The notes under the pieces: model-generated
Databases searched by the model: none
Told to the model about the DNA's origin: nothing
What the model saw: only the letters and a program-made list of their open reading frames with translations
In this document: positions 5,050 to 5,726 of the stretch, in pieces
Numbering within the stretch: the first letter of the stretch is position 1
Layout: each line of letters starts with the position of its first letter
Translations under genes and position numbers: made by a program
DNA from: Candidatus Poseidoniaceae archaeon
GTDB taxonomy: Archaea > Thermoplasmatota > Poseidoniia > Poseidoniales > Poseidoniaceae
Direction: 5' to 3'
Length of the DNA stretch: 5,726 nt
Assembly: GCA_029250385.1 (NCBI GenBank)
Contig: JAQXFJ010000253.1
Coordinates: forward strand, 1 to 5,726

Positions 5050-5726
5050 TGGCTCAACTAGTACCAAACTTACTGCGTCAAGAAGTCGCAAGGTTAGCAG
5101 AACAAGATGCTAGAATTGATGGCCGAGAGAGATTTGAAGGCCGAGATTTCACCTTAGAAACAGACTGCCTATACAATGCTGAGGGCTCTGCAAAAGTAAC
5201 GATGGGTAAGACTGTTGTTTATGCAGGCGTCAAATTTGAAATCAGAACACCATGGCCTGACCGACCAGCAGAAGGTTCCCTGATGTGCGGGGCTGAACTT
5301 AGACCAGTGGCTCACAGAAAATACGAACCGGGACCTCCATCACCTCAATCGATAGAACTTGGTAGAGTAGTTGATAGAGGAATTAGAGAATCCGGATGTA
5401 TTGACATGAACAGTCTGTGCATTATTCCAGGCGAGAAAGTTTGGGGAGTAATGATAGACATTCACGTTCTTTCTGACGGTGGTAATATTTTCGATGCTTG
5501 TGGACTTGCCGCAATAGCAGCACTTAGAACAGCAGTAGTTCCAGCAGAACGATTTGATGTCGGTGAAGATTACACTCTTCCTGTTAACGGCACCCCAATT
5601 ATGGCTTCGTTCACTAGAGTCGGTGGACGCTATATTTACGACCCTTGTGAAGAGGAAGAATTGGGCGGGGATGAGCGAATTCACATAACAATTGGTGATG
5701 AAGGACATCTTCACTCCCTACAAAAG
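5049..5726 (+). CDS. rrp42: Exosome subunit Rrp42 (3'-partial)
   Basis: Non-catalytic RNase PH-like partner of Rrp41. It completes the hexameric ring and contributes RNA-binding residues near the active site. The ATG overlaps the last base of the rrp41 TAA stop (TAATG). A GAGGAG at 5032-5037 lies 11 nt upstream and a closer GTGAG at 5039-5043 may help; coupling to rrp41 is likely. All 226 visible codons are open to the right edge, so roughly 35-50 residues of a normal 260-275-aa protein are missing. Family features seen: ARIDGRERFEGR (21-32), EGSAKVTMGKTVVYAGVKFE (45-64), the Rrp42 stretch YEPGPPSPQSIELGRVVDRG (92-111), PGEKVWGVMIDIHVL (127-141), and DGGNIFDACGLAAIAAL (143-159). The EPGPP and GGNIFDAC segments point to Rrp42 rather than a second Rrp41. 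The usual next superoperon gene, ribosomal protein L37Ae, would lie beyond the window. Confidence 0.95.
   Translation, partial: MAQLVPNLLRQEVARLAEQDARIDGRERFEGRDFTLETDCLYNAEGSAKVTMGKTVVYAGVKFEIRTPWPDRPAEGSLMCGAELRPVAHRKYEPGPPSPQSIELGRVVDRGIRESGCIDMNSLCIIPGEKVWGVMIDIHVLSDGGNIFDACGLAAIAALRTAVVPAERFDVGEDYTLPVNGTPIMASFTRVGGRYIYDPCEEEELGGDERIHITIGDEGHLHSLQK

Noticed and set aside
5340..5714. 124-codon open frame on the minus strand
   Set aside because: It lies fully antisense to rrp42, whose protein matches its family along its length. The antisense product is Cys/Asn/Tyr-rich with no recognisable domain.
1..5726. Search for a novel defence, mobile or CRISPR-like system
   Set aside because: All large frames are conserved housekeeping genes in known order. 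I saw no direct repeats, integrase, transposase or toxin-antitoxin-like pair.

Overview
The window is archaeal chromosomal DNA. It holds the proteasome alpha subunit, the SBDS ribosome-maturation factor and the exosome subunits Rrp4, Rrp41 and Rrp42 in one consecutive same-strand run. This gene order is the well-known archaeal 'exosome-proteasome superoperon'. GC content is moderate (roughly 40-45% by eye), gene spacing is tight, and several starts carry clear Shine-Dalgarno (SD) sites. The proteins look euryarchaeal, and a marine Thermoplasmatota-like lineage (for example Poseidoniales/MGII) is a plausible source. That placement is a guess from overall impression, not from a phylogeny.

Layout: (1) 1-1286, plus strand: adenylosuccinate lyase (purB), missing its N-terminus at the window edge. 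(2) 1263-1943, minus strand: Dph6-type diphthine-ammonia ligase, convergent with purB and overlapping its tail by 24 bp. (3) 1944-2097: a 154-bp divergent intergenic region that should hold the promoters of dph6 and the superoperon, with a possible 16-codon leader ORF preceded by AGGAG. (4) 2098-2820: proteasome alpha subunit (psmA). (5) 2870-3556: SBDS, GTG start. (6) 3626-4321: Rrp4, ATG start chosen over an upstream TTG. (7) 4321-5049: Rrp41, the catalytic exosome subunit. (8) 5049-5726: Rrp42, running off the right edge. The rrp4/rrp41 and rrp41/rrp42 junctions are both TAATG stop-start overlaps. There is no gene-free stretch over 300 bases and no tRNA, rRNA, CRISPR array or mobile element.

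How the genes fit together: Rrp41 and Rrp42 form the hexameric RNase PH-like ring of the exosome, with Rrp4 as an RNA-binding cap. PsmA forms the gated outer rings of the 20S proteasome. SBDS acts in late maturation of the large ribosomal subunit. RNA decay, protein decay and ribosome maturation are thus expressed together. Dph6 completes diphthamide on elongation factor aEF2, so the divergent neighbour also serves translation. PurB is a purine-biosynthesis housekeeping gene with no evident link to the rest.

I found no convincing new biological system. The points most worth a second look are the short leader ORF and possible hairpin before psmA, the divergent GxxG loop of the Rrp4 KH domain, the GC-rich 5' end of rrp4, and dph6 occupying the place next to psmA where many archaea carry RNase P protein genes.
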